Of a DNA stretch of 64,000 nt, positions 15,764 through 24,704 are shown piece after piece. The position numbers were made by a program, and so were the translations under genes. The notes beneath the pieces are model-generated. The model worked only from the letters and a program-made list of their open reading frames with translations, did no database searches and had not been told where the DNA came from. This DNA is from Mycolicibacterium mageritense (GTDB lineage: Bacteria; Actinomycetota; Actinomycetes; Mycobacteriales; Mycobacteriaceae). The stretch covers positions 1,984,001 through 2,048,000 of the forward strand of contig NZ_AP022567.1 of NCBI RefSeq assembly GCF_010727475.1. The letters are read 5' to 3'. Each line of letters starts with the position of its first letter. The stretch's first letter is position 1.

Positions 15764-17020
15764 ATGATTGAGGTTTTTGGTGCACGGGTCCGGCAGGCCC
15801 GGTTGTTGAGGCGGATGACGGCACGGTCGGTGGTGGAAGCCACAGGCTGGAGTACGTCACGGCAGTCCCAGATTGAGAAGTCGCTGACGGTGCGGCTCGA
15901 CGACGGCGATGTTGCGTTGCTGGCGGGGTTGTTCCGGTTTCCTGCAGCGTTTTTCAGCTCGGAGCCGCGGACACGGATCACCGCGAACGAGTTGCTGTTT
16001 CGGGCGCCGAAGTCAATGACGTTGGGTGAGCAGGAGTTTCTGGCGACGTTCGCGTCGTTGGCAGGCGATTTTCTCGGTGAGCTCGATGGCCGGTCGAAGC
16101 TGCCTCCGGTGAAGGTTCCGACGGTCAGTCCCGATGAGCTGGCACACAGTTCGATCACGGTGGCCGCAGCACGTCTGCGTGAGGCGATGGGACTGGAACC
16201 CGATGAGCCGCTTGACGATTTGATGTATGAGGCCGAGCGGCTGGGTGCTCCGGTGATTGTCCGGCGCCGGGTCGCCGGTGAATGGGAAAGCGAATTCGCC
16301 GCTACCGGTGGGCGTTCTCGTGATGAGCGGCATTTGGGGTATTCGAGTTGGGTGGGCCGGTTACGGGACCGGCCGCTGCTGGTGTTGAGGGATAGCGACT
16401 CGTGGGAGCGGACCCGGTTCACGGTCGCCCATGAGCTCGGTCATTTGGTGTTGCACAGTCACGCCTATTGCTCGGTCAGTGCCGCCGACGAGTTGGAGGC
16501 AAACCGGTTCGCGACCGAGTTGTTGGCCCCGGCAGGGGTCATCGCCGGTGAGTTGCCGCGGGTGATGTCGCTGTTGAATCTGCGTCCGCTCAAAGCCAAG
16601 TGGGGTCTGTCGTTGGGGTCGTTGATCATGCATCTGCGGGATTCGGGGCTGATCGCGCCGGATCGGGCGAAAATGTTGACCACCCAGCTGCATTCACGGA
16701 TCAACCCGGATACCGGGCACACGTGGGGTATGACGGAACCGGGGTGGGCTGACCGCGTCCCGGAGCGGCCCCGGCTGCTGCGTAAGTGGGTGGAGCGCTG
16801 CTACGGCGGCGCGTCGGTGCGGATGCTGAGCGCCCGGGATTCGATGATCTATCCCGCTGATGTGCTGGATTGGTTTTTGGCCACGCAGCGGCCGGCGCCG
16901 GCGGCCGAGCATAATCCGGTCGCGGCCAGTGTCGGCCATGGCCGCACCGCGGCCCCACCGGCCGATGGCGGCTCCCAGGTGATCCGGTTGGACGATTTCC
17001 GTAAGGGCAGGCCATCGTGA
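15764..17020 (+). CDS. XRE-type HTH protein fused to an ImmA/IrrE metalloprotease
   Basis: 418 residues. Residues about 5-65 form an XRE helix-turn-helix (VRQARLLRRMTARSVVEATGWSTSRQSQIE). The central domain (about 145-300) is an ImmA/IrrE zinc peptidase with HELGH at 223-227 and a third ligand Glu245 in EANRFATELLAP. Family proteases cleave partner repressors upon stress, for example ImmA on ImmR in ICEBs1. Here the DNA-binding and protease parts are on one chain. Its stop is 10 bases from the tnpA start, so the protease and the transposition genes are probably one transcript. Confidence 0.85.
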   Translation: MIEVFGARVRQARLLRRMTARSVVEATGWSTSRQSQIEKSLTVRLDDGDVALLAGLFRFPAAFFSSEPRTRITANELLFRAPKSMTLGEQEFLATFASLAGDFLGELDGRSKLPPVKVPTVSPDELAHSSITVAAARLREAMGLEPDEPLDDLMYEAERLGAPVIVRRRVAGEWESEFAATGGRSRDERHLGYSSWVGRLRDRPLLVLRDSDSWERTRFTVAHELGHLVLHSHAYCSVSAADELEANRFATELLAPAGVIAGELPRVMSLLNLRPLKAKWGLSLGSLIMHLRDSGLIAPDRAKMLTTQLHSRINPDTGHTWGMTEPGWADRVPERPRLLRKWVERCYGGASVRMLSARDSMIYPADVLDWFLATQRPAPAAEHNPVAASVGHGRTAAPPADGGSQVIRLDDFRKGRPS

Positions 17021-17030
17021 ATGTGGTGGG

Positions 17031-18248
17031 GTGCGGCTGACGGTGGCACAGGTGCAGCGGGTGCGCTTTGAGGACCGGCCACCCACCTACACGGTGGTCG
17101 GCGTCGACAAGCTGCCCGTGGCCCCGGCGCGCGAGTACCTGACGTTTCTGCGCAACCAAGGGGGCTCACCGAACACGCTGCGCGCCTATGCCTATGGGCT
17201 GGCGGCGTGGTGGACGGTGCTGGAGGGTACCGGTACCGCGTGGGATGACTTCCCCACCAGTCTGTTTGGCCAGTTCCTGGCTTATCTGCGCACCGGGGAT
17301 CTGCCTGGGGTGGCCCGTATCGGTGAACCGGAGCAGAGATTGGCCGAATCCTCGCTGCTGCCGCGCAGTGCGGCGGTGTTGTCGATGTACCGGTATTTCG
17401 CCAATGCCCATGACCTGGTGCGCCCCTACCGGCGGTTGTACGCCAGTCATGCTCGTACGTCCCGGCGGGGCCGCTATGCACCGTTTCTGGCCGGGGTCGG
17501 CCCGAAACGCGAGCAGGACGGGCCGATTCACCGGCTCCGCGGCCTGCAGCGCGCCGAAACACCGGTGCTGCTGCCGGTGCAGGTCAACGCCATCTTGGAT
17601 GCGTGCAGTGTCCAGACGGTCTCGGGTGAATGGTCGGGCGGCGGGGCGGGGCTGCGTGACCGGTTGTTCTTCGCGGTGTTGGCCGAAACCGGGATGCGGC
17701 TCGGTGAGGCGTTGTCGTTGCGCCACAGTGATTTTGATATTGCCGGTGGCGGTACCCCATCGGTGATGGTGGCGGGCCGTGATGATCATCCGCACGGGGT
17801 GCGCGCGAAATCGGGCCCGCGCCGGATTTACATCGGCGACGATCTGGTCGCCCTCTACACCGAGTACGTGTGGCAGTTGGTGGCCGCCGGCGCGGATGTC
17901 ACGGTCGGCGATCTGGCGTCGTGTTTCGTGTTTGTCAACCTGGTGCGAGGCGTGCGCTATGCCCCGCTGCGACCGGAAACCATCTACGACAAGGTGGATC
18001 TGATCACCGCGCGCCGAACCGGCGTGCTGCCTGAGCAGTGGACGCCGCACTGGCTGCGCCACACCCACGCCACCGCGTTGTTGCTGGCTGGGGTGGATGT
18101 GCATGTGGTGATGCGTCGTCTCGGTCACGCCGACGTGCAGACCACGTTGTCGACCTACGGGTGGGTGACCGCCGACGCCGAGATGCGCACGCTGGCCGAA
18201 TGGAAGAACTATGTCGCTGGGTGGAAGGTGAACCGTGACGGGCAATGA
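17031..18248 (+). CDS. tnpA: TnpA, tyrosine recombinase of the Tn554-like element
   Basis: 405 residues with an N-terminal SAM-like core-binding domain (about 25-150) and a C-terminal catalytic domain. Conserved residues: Arg223 in TGMRLGEALSL, His340 and Arg343 in HWLRHTHAT, a His in RLGHADVQTT and the nucleophile Tyr376 in LSTYGWV. Tn554 TnpA is about 361 residues, so this one is somewhat longer. A GTG start is used. The gene overlaps tnpB by 14 bases, which is typical for coordinated recombinase expression. Confidence 0.93.
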   Translation: MRLTVAQVQRVRFEDRPPTYTVVGVDKLPVAPAREYLTFLRNQGGSPNTLRAYAYGLAAWWTVLEGTGTAWDDFPTSLFGQFLAYLRTGDLPGVARIGEPEQRLAESSLLPRSAAVLSMYRYFANAHDLVRPYRRLYASHARTSRRGRYAPFLAGVGPKREQDGPIHRLRGLQRAETPVLLPVQVNAILDACSVQTVSGEWSGGGAGLRDRLFFAVLAETGMRLGEALSLRHSDFDIAGGGTPSVMVAGRDDHPHGVRAKSGPRRIYIGDDLVALYTEYVWQLVAAGADVTVGDLASCFVFVNLVRGVRYAPLRPETIYDKVDLITARRTGVLPEQWTPHWLRHTHATALLLAGVDVHVVMRRLGHADVQTTLSTYGWVTADAEMRTLAEWKNYVAGWKVNRDGQ

Positions 18249-20475
18249 CAGTCCTGCACCAGCGCATACCCCACCGACGCGCGGTGCCGCCGGGGATCGG
18301 TGGACACAGCAGTGGCAACAAGTGCCGCCGCAGTGGCGCAGGCTGGTCTATCACCTGGATACCGGCCCGGCCAACACGGTCTTTCAGCGCAACCCGCGCT
18401 ACCGGCCCACCCCGGACGGCCACGACTTCACCCCGCAGGGTGTGCCGCAACGGTTGTGCGAGGAGCTCGCGTGGTGGGTGTGGCTGTGTGGACACGAAGA
18501 ACGTCGCAAGATCGAACCGTCGCTGCTGAAATGGACCAGCGGTGCACTGAGCATCGCCGCCGCCGACTACCACCAACGGCACCGGCGTTACCCGGTCAGT
18601 GTCGCTGATCTGAGCGCCGAGGCCATCGTGCGTCACGGGGTACGCGAGTTCGAGCGCCGCACCGGTCGGCTGCCCTCGGCCGGGTTTCGGCGCAACGTGG
18701 CCAGTTTCATCGAGCACCTGCACCTGTACGTGTCGGTCCGCTGCACCGACCGGCCATGGTGGGCTCATGACATCTGGGATCTGGACGCTGATCCCCGCAT
18801 CCCGCAGCGTGAGCACGAACCCTGCCATGACCAGGTTGCCCGCCTCGGAGGGATCGAACCGGTCTGGCTGCGTGAAGGGGTGCGGTTCTGGCTGCGCACC
18901 TGTTTGACGGCTGAACTGCTGCGCTGGTCGTCGGTGATCGGCCGCACCCGCGGCATCACCCGCCATCTGGGTCCATTCTTGGTCGAACGCGGGATCGATG
19001 ATCCGGTGATCAGCACCGACCGGGCGGCGCTGCGGCTGGTGTTCACCGAGTTCACCGAATACCTCAAATCACCTGCCGCGCGGGCCAAACCGGAGCGTCC
19101 GCTGTCGGCGGCGACGATCGCGGTCGTCCAGTCCAAGATTCAGATGTTCTACACGTTCATGGTGGACCATGCCGAGGAAGCCGCGGCAGCGACCGGAGAT
19201 CCTCGCTGGAGCCGGTTGACCGACACCCATACCCGGTTGTGGGGTGCGGCGTTTCGCAGCCGACGCCCTACCGGCGGCCGGGAGCTGACCTGGTTTTCGA
19301 CCGCCGAGCTGCAGCGGATGCTGTGCTATCTCGACGTGCTGGCCGCCGATGCGGGCAAACCGGTGGTCATCACCCATCCCGATTCCACCATCTCGGTCGT
19401 GGCTGGTCTCGGCGATCCGCAAGCGGCCCGGATCTGGCTGCTGCAAGCGTTGACCGGGCGCCGGGCCTCGGAGATTCTGATGCTCGATTTCGACCCGCTG
19501 CAGCCGATCCCGGGGCATGACCGCCCCGCGGGAGCCACCGACGTTCCCGATGGGTTCGTGGCCAAACTGCGTTACCAGCAGACCAAAGTCGACGGGGTGG
19601 TGCCCACCATTCTGGTCGAGCAGGCCGTGGTCAACGTGATCAGCGAACAGCAAGACTGGATCCGGCGGCGTTACCCGGATTTGGAGACGAAGTACCTGTT
19701 CCTCGGGGTGCGCTACCAGCACCAGGGCCAACGACCACGCAGCTATGACTCCTACAGCCGGATCCTCAATCGGCTCGACAACATCCACGGTCTCACCGAC
19801 ACCGCCGGCCACCCGCTGCGGTTCTCCCAGACCCACCGGCTGCGCCACACCCGGGCCACCGAGCTGCTCAACGACGGCGTCCCGATCCATGTGGTGCAGC
19901 GCTATCTCGGACACGCCTCCCCGGCGATGACCCTGCGCTATGCCGCCACCCTGCAAGCGACCGCCGAAGCGGAGTTCCTGCGGCACAAAAAGATCGGCGC
20001 CCATGGCACCGATATCACCATCAGCCCGTCCGACATCTACGACATGACCCAGCTCTCGGCCCGCACCGACCGGGTGCTGCCCAACGGGGTATGCCTGCTG
20101 CCACCGGTAGCCACCTGCGACAAAGGCAACGCCTGCTTGTCATGCGGGCATTTCGCCACCGACGCCACCCACCTCGACGAACTGGTCGACCAACGCGCCA
20201 GGACCCTGAAACTGATCGACGTCCGCCGCGAACAGTACCGTGCCCGCACCGGGCGCGAGCTCACCGACGACAACGTGTGGATCCATGAGCGTCGACGCGA
20301 AATCGCCTCCCTGGACGCCATCCTCGACCGGCTCCACCGCGACGACGTGACCGATGACGGCGCAAACAGCGTCGCCGGTGCGGGTACCGCCAACCGGGCA
20401 CCCACGATGCAGACTGCTGCCCGCGGAAGCCACGAATCAGTGTTGCGCAAGGCTGACCCGGACACGCCGCGATGA
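18235..20475 (+). CDS. tnpB: TnpB, second tyrosine recombinase of the Tn554-like element
   Basis: 746 residues, larger than Tn554 TnpB (about 630). The catalytic set is Arg410 in TGRRASEILMLD, His534 and Arg537 in HRLRHTRAT, His in YLGHASPAMT and Tyr569 in LRYAAT. After the catalytic domain comes a Cys cluster (CDKGNACLSCGHFATD), a probable zinc-binding motif, and a helical region. Both recombinases are needed for Tn554 transposition. It overlaps tnpA by 14 bases and tnpC by 4 bases. Confidence 0.93.
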   Translation: MTGNDSPAPAHTPPTRGAAGDRWTQQWQQVPPQWRRLVYHLDTGPANTVFQRNPRYRPTPDGHDFTPQGVPQRLCEELAWWVWLCGHEERRKIEPSLLKWTSGALSIAAADYHQRHRRYPVSVADLSAEAIVRHGVREFERRTGRLPSAGFRRNVASFIEHLHLYVSVRCTDRPWWAHDIWDLDADPRIPQREHEPCHDQVARLGGIEPVWLREGVRFWLRTCLTAELLRWSSVIGRTRGITRHLGPFLVERGIDDPVISTDRAALRLVFTEFTEYLKSPAARAKPERPLSAATIAVVQSKIQMFYTFMVDHAEEAAAATGDPRWSRLTDTHTRLWGAAFRSRRPTGGRELTWFSTAELQRMLCYLDVLAADAGKPVVITHPDSTISVVAGLGDPQAARIWLLQALTGRRASEILMLDFDPLQPIPGHDRPAGATDVPDGFVAKLRYQQTKVDGVVPTILVEQAVVNVISEQQDWIRRRYPDLETKYLFLGVRYQHQGQRPRSYDSYSRILNRLDNIHGLTDTAGHPLRFSQTHRLRHTRATELLNDGVPIHVVQRYLGHASPAMTLRYAATLQATAEAEFLRHKKIGAHGTDITISPSDIYDMTQLSARTDRVLPNGVCLLPPVATCDKGNACLSCGHFATDATHLDELVDQRARTLKLIDVRREQYRARTGRELTDDNVWIHERRREIASLDAILDRLHRDDVTDDGANSVAGAGTANRAPTMQTAARGSHESVLRKADPDTPR

Positions 20476-20885
20476 GTCGCCCCAAGCCGCCGCCACCCAC
20501 CCAGAAAGCACTGAATGCGCTGGCCGAATACCGCGACGGCCGCAGCGATGAGAAGCGGCGTGCCGTCGAAAAAGCGATCGCCTACCTGCGCAAGACCAAC
20601 GCCGACATCAACTTCTCCACCGTGTCCCGCCGCGCCAAGGTGTCCCGCAAGACCATCTACAAACACGACGACCTGGTGGCCCTCATCAAGCAGTACCGCG
20701 ACCGCCCCGCCGCCCGCCAGCCAGCACCGGCCGGCCGCGAAACCAGCATCGACGCTGCGCTGCGCCACCGGCTCGCCGCCAAAGACAAAGAGATCGCCGC
20801 ACTCAAAGCCACCGTGGCAGAACAACAATCAACGATCGAGCTGCTCTACGGCCAACTCGACACCCTTCACGAACAGATCACCTGA
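20472..20885 (+). CDS. tnpC: TnpC, small accessory protein of the Tn554-like element
   Basis: 137 residues, similar in size to Tn554 TnpC (125). It contains a helix-turn-helix-like segment (FSTVSRRAKVSRKTIYKHDDLVALI) and a C-terminal coiled coil (AAKDKEIAALKATVAEQQSTIELLY). In Tn554, TnpC is not strictly required but affects insertion efficiency and orientation. It starts in the tnpB stop (ATGA). It ends the transposition operon; the following genes are cargo on the opposite strand. Confidence 0.88.
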   Translation: MSRPKPPPPTQKALNALAEYRDGRSDEKRRAVEKAIAYLRKTNADINFSTVSRRAKVSRKTIYKHDDLVALIKQYRDRPAARQPAPAGRETSIDAALRHRLAAKDKEIAALKATVAEQQSTIELLYGQLDTLHEQIT

Positions 20886-20965
20886 TCATCTCACCGTGGG
20901 GCGGTCATTCCGGAGCATCCCAGCTGACCCGCGCGCGCGGCGACGGTGTCCAGCTCACCTGTCGG

Positions 20966-21325
20966 CTAAGTGCAGCAGTCGGGGTCGAGCACCACGCAGA
21001 GTGCTTGGAGCGCTTCGGGTTTGACGCGGTGAAAGACGTTCATGCCGCGACGGTCGGAGATCACCAGCCCGGCTTTGCGGAGTTGGCCCAGGTGGTGGCT
21101 GACGGTGGATTCGCTCAAGTCGAGCGCCCCGGCCAGTTCCCCGCTGGTCTCCTCGCCGGGGCGCGAACTGAACAGTAGAGACATGATTTTGACCCGCATC
21201 GGGTCGGCGAGCGCCTTCAGGCGCATCGCCACCGCCAGGGCGTCGTCGTCGCTGATCGGGCCCGCGGCTACCGGGGCGCAGCATACCGGCGCGGACATGT
21301 CGATCACGGGCAGCGCTTTGGGCAT
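20966..21325 (-). CDS. arsR: ArsR-family arsenic-responsive repressor (first copy)
   Basis: 119 residues with the ArsR winged helix (about 30-100; TSGELAGALDLSESTVSHHLGQLRKAGLV). Cys15-Cys16 (PVCCAP) match the As(III) site positions of the Corynebacterium-type ArsR, while the third ligand at position 55 is Arg here. Instead there are C-terminal cysteines (LCVVLDPDCCT), so the metalloid site may be arranged differently. It is divergent from arsI, sharing a 100-base region with matched half-sites. It would release DNA on binding trivalent arsenicals. Confidence 0.9.
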   Translation of the reverse strand: MPKALPVIDMSAPVCCAPVAAGPISDDDALAVAMRLKALADPMRVKIMSLLFSSRPGEETSGELAGALDLSESTVSHHLGQLRKAGLVISDRRGMNVFHRVKPEALQALCVVLDPDCCT

Positions 21326-21351
21326 GACCCCATCCTGCCACCAATCTTGAC

Positions 21352-21401
21352 ATATATCAAAAAGGTGGCATCCTGAGGTCGACGCGTCAATTCGATATAT
21401 G
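21352..21401. promoter_or_regulatory. Inverted CATATATC / GATATATG sites between arsR and arsI, probable ArsR operators
   Basis: CATATATC (21352-21359) sits within a near-palindrome TTGACATATATCAA, and its inverse GATATATG lies at 21394-21401. The two copies face each other between the divergent genes, each within promoter range of one of them. An AGAGGAGG ribosome site follows for arsI. Confidence 0.65.
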
Positions 21402-21425
21402 CCTCAGCCCTAGAGGAGGCGGATT

Positions 21426-21902
21426 ATGTCCCGTGTTCAACTCGCCCTCAATGTTGATGATCTCGATGAGGCGATCACGTTCTACTCCAAGCTGTTCAAC
21501 ACCACTCCGGCGAAGGTGAAGCCGGGCTATGCCAACTTCGCCGTCACCGAGCCGCCGCTGAAGCTGGTGCTGCTGGAAAACCCCGGTAAGGGCGGCACCA
21601 TCAACCACCTCGGCGTCGAGGTGGAGTCCAGGGAAGCCGTCCATGCCGAGATCGCCCGGCTGACCGGCGAGGGGCTGTTCACCGACGAGGAGATCGGCAC
21701 CACCTGTTGCTTCGCCACCCAGGACAAGGTCTGGGTGACCGGCCCGGCCGGGGAGAAATGGGAGGTCTACACCGTGCTGGCCGACTCCGACACATTCGGC
21801 GCCAGCCCACAGCACCTCGACGAATCCAGTGAGGGTGACGGTGATGTGTGCTGCGGCGGCGCATCCAAGGAGTCAGATCAAGCCGCAGCATCCTGCTGCT
21901 AG
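21426..21902 (+). CDS. arsI: ArsI/CadI-type dioxygenase, organoarsenical C-As lyase
   Basis: 158 residues of the vicinal oxygen chelate family. VQLALNVDDLDEAITFYSKLF begins the first module; the arsenical-binding vicinal cysteines are in GTTCCFATQ, and INHLGVEV plus a WEVYTVLAD segment hold the iron ligands (His and Glu). ArsI uses Fe(II) and oxygen to split methyl or phenyl from trivalent organoarsenicals. A Cys-rich tail (DVCCGGASK...SCC) is common in actinobacterial copies. It is divergent from the first arsR. Mycobacterial homologues were first named CadI for cadmium induction. Confidence 0.92.
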   Translation: MSRVQLALNVDDLDEAITFYSKLFNTTPAKVKPGYANFAVTEPPLKLVLLENPGKGGTINHLGVEVESREAVHAEIARLTGEGLFTDEEIGTTCCFATQDKVWVTGPAGEKWEVYTVLADSDTFGASPQHLDESSEGDGDVCCGGASKESDQAAASCC

Positions 21903-21965
21903 CCGACCGTTCGCGACCTGCCGCGGCCGTGGCCACACGGGCCGCGGTAGGCGCATGATCGGGGC

Positions 21966-22478
21966 ATGGACCGCGACGCCATCGCTGCCGATCTGGAGCG
22001 CGCGCGTGTCACGTTTCACCAGCTACTGGCGGCCGCCGGTCCCGACGACTGGGGCGCCCCGACGCGCGGAACCCGTTGGACCAACGAGCAATTGCTGTTC
22101 CACATGGTGTTCGGCTACATGGTCGTGCAGCGACTGCTGCCCCTGGTGCGGGTGATGGGCCGACTGCCTGACCGCGTCAGCGTCACCTACGCCCGGGTGC
22201 TCAACGCCGCGACCACGCCGTTTCATCACGTCAACTACTACGGATCGTGTGCCGCCGCCCTGGTTTACAACCGGGTCAGGATGGGCGCCAAACTCGACCG
22301 GGTCATCGCCGCGCTGCAACAACGACTCGCCCGAGAAACCGACGACTCCCTGCGCCGCGGCATGCACTTCCCGCCGGGATGGGATCCGTTCTTCTCCGAT
22401 TACATGACGCTCGAAGACGTCTACCGCTACCCAGGGCGCCATTTCGACTTCCACGCGGCCCAGCTCATCTTCACCTGA
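21966..22478 (+). CDS. DinB-fold protein of unknown function in the arsenic cluster
   Basis: 170 residues of the DinB/YfiT four-helix family. The metal-site histidines characteristic of the fold appear as LLFHMVFGYMV near residue 47 and the terminal FDFHAAQLI. DinB-like proteins include mycothiol- and bacillithiol-linked transferases and metal-dependent hydrolases. In a mycothiol-using host, beside mycothiol-type arsenate reductases, a mycothiol-dependent role in metalloid detoxification is a reasonable inference. It stands alone between arsI and the second arsR, 63 bases after arsI on the same strand. Confidence 0.75.
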   Translation: MDRDAIAADLERARVTFHQLLAAAGPDDWGAPTRGTRWTNEQLLFHMVFGYMVVQRLLPLVRVMGRLPDRVSVTYARVLNAATTPFHHVNYYGSCAAALVYNRVRMGAKLDRVIAALQQRLARETDDSLRRGMHFPPGWDPFFSDYMTLEDVYRYPGRHFDFHAAQLIFT

Positions 22479-22497
22479 CGTTCATTTGCCATCTGAT

Positions 22498-22517
22498 TCG
22501 ATAGCTGTCAATATCGA
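22498..22517. promoter_or_regulatory. TCGATA-N8-TATCGA inverted repeat before the second arsR
   Basis: A perfect 6-8-6 inverted repeat ends 3 bases before the arsR start at 22521. It resembles the short AT-rich dyads used by ArsR repressors. No ribosome site lies between it and the start, so leaderless translation of arsR is likely. Confidence 0.6.
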
Positions 22518-22520
22518 TGT

Positions 22521-22901
22521 ATGTCGAAGTCCCGGGAGATGTTGGCCGATCAAGTGTGTTGCCCTCCGGGCGCCCTGCTGCACGAACCCATATCGGCGGC
22601 GGTGGCGGCGGATATGGCGGTCAAGCTCAAGGCGCTGGCCGATCCGGTGCGGCTGCAGCTGTTCTCGGCGATCGCCAGCCACGCCGGCAGCGAGGCCTGC
22701 GTCTGTGACATCTCACCCGGGCTGGAAGTCTCCCAGCCGACCATCAGCCATCACCTCAAAGTGCTGCGGGACGCTGGATTGCTGACCTCGCAGCGCCGGG
22801 CGTCGTGGGTGTATTACGCCGTGGTGCCCGAAGCGCTGGCCAGCCTGGCCGTGCTCCTCGGCGCGACCACCGCCCACACCGTGGCGGGAGTATCGGCATG
22901 A
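22521..22901 (+). CDS. arsR: ArsR-family arsenic-responsive repressor (second copy)
   Basis: 126 residues. Cys13-Cys14 (VCCPPG) and Cys60-Cys62 (EACVCDISPG) give a likely As(III) site combining the Corynebacterium-type N-terminal pair with the classical helix pair. The recognition helix region is LEVSQPTISHHLKVLRDAGLL. It leads the operon arsR-acr3-arsC-arsC and overlaps acr3 by 4 bases. The cysteine layout differs from the first copy, so the two may respond to different arsenicals. Confidence 0.92.
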   Translation: MSKSREMLADQVCCPPGALLHEPISAAVAADMAVKLKALADPVRLQLFSAIASHAGSEACVCDISPGLEVSQPTISHHLKVLRDAGLLTSQRRASWVYYAVVPEALASLAVLLGATTAHTVAGVSA

Positions 22902-24016
22902 CCGACACCACCACATCCCCTCCAGCGGTCGTCGGCAAGCTCTCCACCCTCGACCGGTTCCTGCCCTTATGGATCGGCGCGGCCATGGTCGCAGGGCTGC
23001 TGCTGGGCCGCTGGATCCCCGGCCTGAACACCGCTCTGGAAAAGGTTCAGATCGACGGGATTTCGCTGCCGATCGCCCTGGGCCTGTTGATCATGATGTA
23101 TCCGGTGCTGGCGAAAGTCCGCTACGACCGCCTCGACACCGTCACCGGCGACCGCAAACTCCTGCTCTCCTCACTGGTCCTGAACTGGGTGCTCGGACCC
23201 GCGCTGATGTTCGCACTCGCCTGGCTGCTACTGCCCGACCTGCCCGAATACCGCACCGGCCTGATCATCGTCGGACTGGCCCGCTGCATCGCCATGGTCA
23301 TCATCTGGAACGACCTGGCCTGCGGAGACCGCGAAGCCGCCGCCGTCCTCGTCGCGCTCAACTCGATCTTCCAAGTCATCATGTTCGCCGTGCTGGGCTG
23401 GTTCTACTTGTCGGTGTTGCCCGGCTGGCTCGGCCTGGAACAAACCACCATCGACACCTCACCGTGGCAGATCGCCAAATCCGTACTCATCTTCCTCGGC
23501 ATCCCGCTATTGGCCGGCTACCTGTCCCGCCGCATCGGCGAGAAAACCAAGGGCCGCGACTGGTATGAGGCCAAGTTCCTACCGACGATCGGCCCATGGG
23601 CCCTCTACGGTCTGCTGTTCACCATCGTGATTCTCTTTGCCCTGCAAGGCGATCAGATCACCCACCAACCCTGGGACGTCGCCCGCATCGCCCTACCTCT
23701 GTTGGCGTACTTCGCCGTCATGTGGGGCGGGGGCTACCTGCTCGGCACGCTGTTGGATCTGGGTTATGAGCGCACCACCACCCTGGCGTTCACCGCCGCC
23801 GGCAACAACTTCGAACTGGCCATCGCCGTGGCGATCGCCACCTACGGCGCCACCTCCGGCCAAGCGCTGGCCGGGGTCGTCGGCCCGCTCATCGAAGTCC
23901 CGGTCCTGGTCGGATTGGTCTACGTCTCGCTGGCGCTACGTAATCGGTTCAGCCACCACACCTCCCAACACCTGCCCACCGGCTCGACGACGAGAACGGA
24001 ACCAGCCGATGACTGA
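22898..24016 (+). CDS. acr3: Acr3-type arsenite efflux permease
   Basis: 372 residues with ten predicted membrane helices. The conserved transport cysteine is Cys130 in GLARCIAMVIIWNDLACGD, and the GNNFELAIAVAIA segment in the ninth helix holds the conserved Glu. It exports As(III) with the proton gradient. The ATG at 22898 overlaps the arsR stop; the upstream open frame is a shadow of arsR. It overlaps the arsenate reductase by 8 bases. In M. tuberculosis the equivalent Acr3 and ArsC are a single fused protein; here they are separate. Confidence 0.95.
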   Translation: MTDTTTSPPAVVGKLSTLDRFLPLWIGAAMVAGLLLGRWIPGLNTALEKVQIDGISLPIALGLLIMMYPVLAKVRYDRLDTVTGDRKLLLSSLVLNWVLGPALMFALAWLLLPDLPEYRTGLIIVGLARCIAMVIIWNDLACGDREAAAVLVALNSIFQVIMFAVLGWFYLSVLPGWLGLEQTTIDTSPWQIAKSVLIFLGIPLLAGYLSRRIGEKTKGRDWYEAKFLPTIGPWALYGLLFTIVILFALQGDQITHQPWDVARIALPLLAYFAVMWGGGYLLGTLLDLGYERTTTLAFTAAGNNFELAIAVAIATYGATSGQALAGVVGPLIEVPVLVGLVYVSLALRNRFSHHTSQHLPTGSTTRTEPADD

Positions 24017-24677
24017 CAGCCCCGTCACCCACCAACTGCGCCACGACCTCTCCATCGACCAACAACTCGCCCTGAAAACCGCGGCGAGCCGTCTGCACGG
24101 CGAGTTCGACGGCACCTTCGGCACCGAAACCATCGAACGGTTCCTCTGCTCGTCCTACGACCAGTTCGCCGGCCGCGCCACCATTCCCAACTTCCTGCCG
24201 CTGCTGGCCGAACGGTTCGCCCGCCAGCGCCTCCACGCCCTGGCCCGGGTGGAAGGCAAGATCAGCGACGGCAAACCGACCGTCCTGTTCCTATGCACCC
24301 ACAACGCCGGCCGCTCCCAGATGGCCCTCGGCTTCTTCACCCACCTGGCCGGCGACAACGCGATCGCCTGGTCCGGAGGGTCAGAACCCGGCAACGAGAT
24401 CAACCCCGCCGCCATCGAGGCCATGCACGAAGTCGGGATCGACATCACCGGCGAATACCCCAAACCCTGGACCGACGAAATCGTGCAAGCCGCCGACGTC
24501 GTCATCACCATGGGCTGCGGCGACGCCTGCCCCATCTTCCCCGGAAAACGCTACGAAAACTGGGAACTCCCCGACCCCGCCGGCCAAGGCCTCGACGCGG
24601 TCCGCCCGATCCGCGACGACATCGAAGAACGCATCCACCGACTCCTGACCGATCTGAACGTGCCCATCACCCGCTAA
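24009..24677 (+). CDS. arsC: ArsC arsenate reductase of the LMW-phosphatase fold with N-terminal helical domain
   Basis: 222 residues. Residues about 8-80 form a helical domain found in actinobacterial ArsC proteins. The catalytic domain starts at about 91 with the CX5R loop CTHNAGRS (Cys96, Arg102) and carries the later DP acid in ELPDPAG. It reduces arsenate to arsenite, with mycothiol as the likely cofactor in this host. Start ATG 24009 sits within the acr3 end. A second, different arsC follows 27 bases later. Confidence 0.92.
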   Translation: MTDSPVTHQLRHDLSIDQQLALKTAASRLHGEFDGTFGTETIERFLCSSYDQFAGRATIPNFLPLLAERFARQRLHALARVEGKISDGKPTVLFLCTHNAGRSQMALGFFTHLAGDNAIAWSGGSEPGNEINPAAIEAMHEVGIDITGEYPKPWTDEIVQAADVVITMGCGDACPIFPGKRYENWELPDPAGQGLDAVRPIRDDIEERIHRLLTDLNVPITR

Positions 24678-24704
24678 TCGCGAAAACCCAAGGAAAACAC
24701 CGAT

